Of a DNA stretch of 64,000 bases, positions 59,397 to 64,000 are shown piece by piece; position 1 is the stretch's first letter, and each line of letters begins with the position of its first letter. Origin of the DNA: Myrica gale (Eukaryota > Streptophyta > Magnoliopsida > Fagales > Myricaceae); the NCBI GenBank assembly GCA_963930655.1, contig OZ005603.1, positions 12,609,001-12,673,000 on the forward strand. The letters are read 5' to 3'. The notes under the pieces are model-generated. The model made no database searches and had not been told where the DNA came from. It saw nothing but the letters and a program-made list of their open reading frames with translations. The position numbers and the translations under genes were made by a program.

Positions 59397-61274
59397 TCCC
59401 TAAATTTTACACCCTTATAATTTTTTGTCATGGATAGTGATTTTTTAACATGTTAATACCTTTATAATTTTATTAATGAAAAATGACTTTTTTACTTTTG
59501 AGATACTGATTTTATCTTGACAAAAATGACCACTGCAAAAAAACATGTAGGAGTAAAAATTATAATTTTGTGTCAAAAATCGCTTTCATATGAAAATAAT
59601 AATAATAATTTAATATCCAATATAAAGTGTCGAAAATTTGGTAGATAAAATAGGAAAATGATACTTCAAGTGCCAAGTGTTAAAAGTTAGAATAAAAAAA
59701 ATATATTTATCATAGTTGTCTTGTGTTGTTTAACGCATGATGAAGCCATTTTTAACCTGCCTATCACAAGAATCCACTGGGCCAAAAGACTTGGGGATCT
59801 AGACTTGAAATCCAGTACTTGAGACGGGTTAAAATGTCCAATATCTCCTTCCTTCCTCCTGCAAGCAAAATAACACACTAGAACTCAAAATACCCCGCGC
59901 TTTTTTTTTTTAATAACAGTAATTTTGTTAACGAGGTAGGACCCACTTTTTCCTTGCCTTCCTTTTATTGGTTTGTGGTGAGGCGGCTTTTATAATTTAT
60001 CCATTTAATGACGAGATATTATTCTCCATAGCATCCAGGGTGTCAGGAAAATCGGATGATTAAATCCTCCCTAGACCTCACTTTTTATATACGATGCGAG
60101 CTTCATTGATGAAGATTGTCTGTTCTGCTTCAGGGCCTAGCCCTTGGTTCGAGAAGAATCTTATACTTACGGGCAGACTTGGGCCTTTTCTTTTAGAAGG
60201 CCCCTACAAGCCTTTGTTTTTGGTTTTGGAAAATCTATCCCTATCAATGCACATTCTACTTTTGTTTCTCCCAGCAGATTCAAACTGCATGTGGGCGAAA
60301 TTGCTGAATACTAAGTACACAAGAGGGCAGAGGCACACTATAGATACGGGCCCAAAGGCCGGATACAAGGCAATGGGGTTCAGAGACCTGAAACAACTCT
60401 AAACTCCGGTAGAGGCGGGCGAAGCCGGTCGCTTAAGGAAAGGAAGTAATCGTGGTCCTTCGACCCCTCTTCCATGCTCGTGTCGACAAAAAGGGAGCAC
60501 ACAGAGAAGTCTCCCGTCAAAAGAAAAATGAATCGGTCTGCTTTAATACACATCCCAAAACAAATACACAAAACAAAAAAGAGAGAAAATAAGACTGAAA
60601 GTACCTTGGTGGCCTCTTTTTTGGGGTTAAAAGAAGAGGCTGATGGTGCAATCCTTGCCTTGGCCCACTAATTAGGGATACCTCATTGCATGAGACCCTC
60701 GCAAAGAGTAGTGGGCACATAAAGTGTCACACAACAAATATGCCGGAAGAGTGGGGGTGAACTCATAATGCAAGCTTAGTGGTGCCTACACTAGGTCAAG
60801 GTAAAAGTTTTTTTTTTTTGGAAAATGAGGAAAATTAGGGTATCTATTTTTGTGTACCGAGATCGAATGAACCTAATATAATATATGCACGAATTGAGTT
60901 CAACACTACGATAAAATCTGGAGAGATTGACCGACCCACTGACCAACCTTTCATTTAAGTTGAGAGGTTTTTTTTTTGCGCAAGTAATTGTGCTCGAGTG
61001 GTGGGAGGAGCCCTCTCTCTAAAATAAGTTTTTTTATATATAAAACAAATTTTCTTGCTATCGTATTCATATACATACTTCGAGTTAAAACACATTGTTT
61101 TGATATTTGAAAACTCTTTTTGACGTAATTATGAAGATATCCTCCTCGTCTATTATTTAGAAGATGGTTCCCTATTCTTCTAAGAGATTTTGTGATCCCT
61201 CTCTAGCCTTGAGGATAGCATGACATTGGTACACATTTCATTGGTAAAGGATATTGTTATCTGGGTTTTACTTT
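59397..61274. other. Intergenic
   Basis: No gene recognised. 60090-60730 is noticeably richer in GC than its surroundings and could be organelle-derived DNA, but I could not match it. Confidence 0.35.
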
Positions 61275-61679
61275 CACTACAACAAATTTGATAATCTGTC
61301 CAGAAAAGTTTTTTTTTGGATGAAAATTTAAAATCGCCCCAAAAAAGTTTTTTTTCGCGACAATTTTTTTCCTTTATTGGACAGAAATTTCCTTTCCAAA
61401 AAATAAAATCGATTATTTGGGAAGAAATTGTAACACTGATCACTCTACGTTTGAACGCTTTTTAATACCATTCTAACGTTTTTTGAATGAAAATAAAAAA
61501 TATTAAGCAGCAAAACAGTACCTTGGAAGTATTGCAATCGTTAGAATGTTAATGTAACCGTTAGAACGGATGGCATTATGTAATCGTAAGAATGGTGAAA
61601 ACAGCAAATCAAATAAAATTATAAAATGAATTAAAAATAAAAAGGAATAAAATTAATTAAAATAAAATATTTACAAATA

Positions 61680-62765
61680 GTACCTTATACATATTATATT
61701 TATACATGTTATCTATGTAATATATAGTACCTTGTAGATATGTAATATAATAGTATCTTATACATATTATGTAATAGTACCTTATACATATTATATAATA
61801 GAACATTGTACATAATATATAATATATATGTAATATATAGTACCTTATATATAATATGTAATATAGAGTACCTTATACATATTATATAATAGTACCTTGT
61901 ACATAATATATAATATATAGTACCTAATATATAATATGTAATATAGAGTACCTTATACATATTATATATAGTACCATGTACATAGTATATAATACTACCT
62001 TATATAAATTATGTAATAGTATCTTATACATATTGTTTAATAGTACCCTATACATATTATATACTAGTACCTTGTAATTATGGATTCAATAGTACTTTAT
62101 ACATATTATATAATAGTACCTTGTACATATTATTTAATAGTACCTTATACATATCATATAATAGTACCTTATATATATATTATTTAATATATAATAACTT
62201 ATACATATTATGTAATAGTACCTTATACATGTTATATATGTAATATATAGTACTTTATAAATATTATATATGTAATATGTGGTACTTTGTAATATTATAC
62301 ATGTTATATGTGTAATATAATAGTACCTTATATATATTATGTCATAGTACTTTATACTTATTATATAATAGTACCTTATACATATTATATATGTAATAGA
62401 TAGTACCTTGTACATATTATTTAATATAGAATACCATGTATATATTATATAATAATACCTTATACATATTATATAATAATACCTTGTACATATTATTTAA
62501 TAATACCTTATACATATTATGTAATAGTACCTTGTACATATTATATAATAGTACCTCGTATATATTATATAATAGTACCTTATACATATTATATAATAAC
62601 ACCTTATACATATTATATAATAGTACCTTGCACATATTATTTAATAGTACATTGTACATATTATATAATGGTAGATTGTATATATATTATATAATAGTAC
62701 CTTATACACATTTTATGATATATAATACCTTGCACATATTATTTATTAATACCTTATAGATATTA
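61680..62765. repeat. AT-rich minisatellite
   Basis: About 1.1 kb of imperfect tandem units near 24 bp, of the form TAGTACCTTATACATATTAT plus ATAA, with longer variants containing extra 'atatatgtaatata'. Confidence 0.88.
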
Positions 62766-63177
62766 TTTAAATTATTCCAAAAATGTTCTAACATATAAAT
62801 ACCTTTCGAACAAGAAAAGCATGAAACGACGCCGCATCATTTCTAAACAACGTTCGAACGATACTTCGATAATCGTTAGAACGATATCTACGTTCGAACC
62901 ATTTTAAAGAATGTTCGAAAGTGGTTTGAATACAAATGAAAACTTAAGCGCCAAAATTACTGCCTTTTTTCCGTTAGAACCCTTTTAAAGACAAATTAAG
63001 TGCCAAAATTACTCGTCTTTTTGCCGTTTGAACTCTTTTACAGACCGTTGGAACGAGGTTTGAATAAAAATGAAAAATTAAGCGCCAAAATTACCCGCCT
63101 TTTTTCCGTTCGAATGCTTTTAAAGATCGTTCGAACAACTCACAAGAAATCAAAATAAAAGGACGAAAATCGTGAGA

Positions 63178-63290
63178 GTGAAAGAAGAGAAGGAGAAGAA
63201 GAAAGAGGAGAAGGAGAAGAAGAAAGAGGAGGAGGAGAAGAAGGAGGAGGAGAAGAAGAAGGAGAAGAAAGAGGAGGAGAAGGAGATGAT
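63178..63290. repeat. GAA/GGA microsatellite
   Basis: Purine-rich run of GAAGAAGGAGGA-type triplets on the plus strand; frames across it are low complexity. Confidence 0.85.
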
Positions 63291-63399
63291 GGATACTGTT
63301 TCTCATTTTTCAGTGTTTGAACAGTTCATCCTCCGTTAGAATGATTAATCCACTGTTATAACATAATAACATTTTATAATTTGATGAAAATTTGAACGG

Positions 63400-63720
63400 T
63401 CCACCGTTAGAACATTTGATGCAGTGTTCAAACGGTTGCTATTGGATGGAGCGTTCAAATGGATGTAGTGTTCGAGGACCGTTTGAATGGTTATTGTGGA
63501 TGTATCGTTTGAAGACCCTTCGAATGGTTGTTGTCGATGTAGCGTTCGAAGACTATTTGAAAGATTGCTATTGGATGTAGCGTTCGAAGATCGTTCGAGG
63601 GGTTTCTGTGGATGTAGTGTTCGAAGACCGTTCGAACGGTTGCTATTGGATGTAGCGTTCGAAGACCGTTCGAACGGTTGCCGTTGGATGTAGCATTTGA
63701 ATGATTGGATATAACATTCG
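63400..63720. repeat. Tandem repeat of TTCGAACGGTTG units
   Basis: Imperfect units of about 36-39 bp with the pattern TGGATGTAGCGTTCGAAGAC followed by CGTTCGAACGGTTGC. Each unit holds one or two TTCGAA palindromes. Confidence 0.75.
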
Positions 63721-63800
63721 AATGGTTGATATATATCTGTCCCAAATGGATAGTTTTTGGGATGTGAAATATATTTTCAGTCCCAAAAGACTTTTGTAAC

Positions 63801-64000
63801 AGACTTATTAGGACATCCTCCCCACCCTTTCGAGGATTCGTTTGGCTATTCATCAGCTACCTGAGGTTGATTGTTTGTGTGTTTTCTGTTCTTCCGCAGT
63901 GGAGTCAGTGTAACACTTAATCTTCGGTTGTCCTCTGGCTTGTTTTATTTGGTGCGAGTCCCCTTGGCAGATTCAGCTTGAGCAATTCTCTTCTTTTTCG
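63801..64000 (+). mobile_element. LINE (L1-type) remnant, zinc-finger end of ORF2
   Basis: A frame crossing 63880-64000 reads VFCSSAVESV, one stop, HLIFGCPLACFIWCESPWQI then QLEQFSSF. This is the Cys-rich zf-RVT region (C..C....E...HLF..C..A..IW) at the C terminus of plant L1 reverse transcriptases. It has at least one stop and runs off the window edge. Confidence 0.6.

Larger units (their letters stand above)
61275..63800. mobile_element. CACTA-like element with minisatellites
   Basis: The left end is CACTACAACAAATTTGATAA. The right end, on the other strand, reads GTTACAAAAGTCTTTTGGGA and is degenerate; no clean 3-bp duplication was found. Text with GTTCGAACG and CGTTAGAACG motifs lies on both sides (61440-61580 and 62790-63720), as subterminal repeats would. 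The interior is an AT minisatellite and a GAA-rich tract. No transposase seen. Confidence 0.45.

Noticed and set aside
60094-60730. GC-richer block that could be organelle DNA inserted in the nucleus
   Set aside because: I could not match it to any mitochondrial or plastid gene by eye, and its borders are not visible; comparison with organelle genomes would decide.
62134-62759. Several 80-107 codon frames of YKVLLYNMY-type repeats on both strands
   Set aside because: They come from the AT minisatellite, whose unit lacks stops in some frames.
63487-63853. Repetitive frames on both strands (SFEDPSNGC-type)
   Set aside because: By-products of the TTCGAACGG tandem repeat.
1-64000. tRNA, rRNA or CRISPR features
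   Set aside because: None were seen; repeats here are transposon ends and minisatellites, and CRISPR is not expected in a plant nuclear genome.

Overview
The window looks like a repeat-rich, AT-rich chromosome segment of a eudicot plant, plausibly a woody one. The evidence is host genes with plant-only families (KAT-type Shaker potassium channel, MNS3, nMAT1, TOD1, a PLS-type PPR protein), GT-AG introns with plant-like T-rich 3' ends, and hAT, CACTA, Harbinger-like MITE and LTR remnants throughout. No species can be fixed from the sequence; everything was read by eye, without database searches.

Layout. 1-7 kb holds a hAT element that carries exons of a CPL1/CPL2-like phosphatase, a MITE, a solo LTR and a Tip100-type hAT element. 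7.3-9.5 kb is an intronless PPR gene (+). 9.5-20.8 kb is intergenic: a hAT element nested in a MITE, a hAT transposase remnant, CACTA ends, and a second hAT element that carries an AUX1/LAX auxin-transporter exon. 20.8-26.1 kb is a decayed KAT1-like potassium channel gene (+) with a solo LTR in one intron. 27.0-33.6 kb is an intact six-exon MNS3 alpha-mannosidase gene (-) whose introns hold four MITEs. 34.3-34.7 kb encodes a small secreted peptide precursor (+). 37.9-40.0 kb is an nMAT1-like maturase gene (+) with single-base frame breaks. 40-54 kb is repeat-rich: a TRIM, an LTR fragment, a near-perfect inverted repeat, a foldback MITE, a Tip100-type hAT element, and a CACTA element that carries exon 1 of methionine S-methyltransferase. 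54.2-57.7 kb is an intact four-exon TOD1 gene (-). 57.7-64 kb is MITEs, a CACTA-like element rich in minisatellites, and the tail of a LINE.

Two themes stand out. First, three separate DNA transposons (two hAT, one CACTA) each carry a recognisable intron-bearing piece of a different host gene, with target-site duplications showing that the fragment lies inside the element. Second, gene order KAT - MNS3 - nMAT1 - TOD1 combines two Arabidopsis neighbourhoods (KAT1/TOD1 on chromosome 5, MNS3/nMAT1 on chromosome 1), which suggests an ancestral block that was split by duplicate gene loss.
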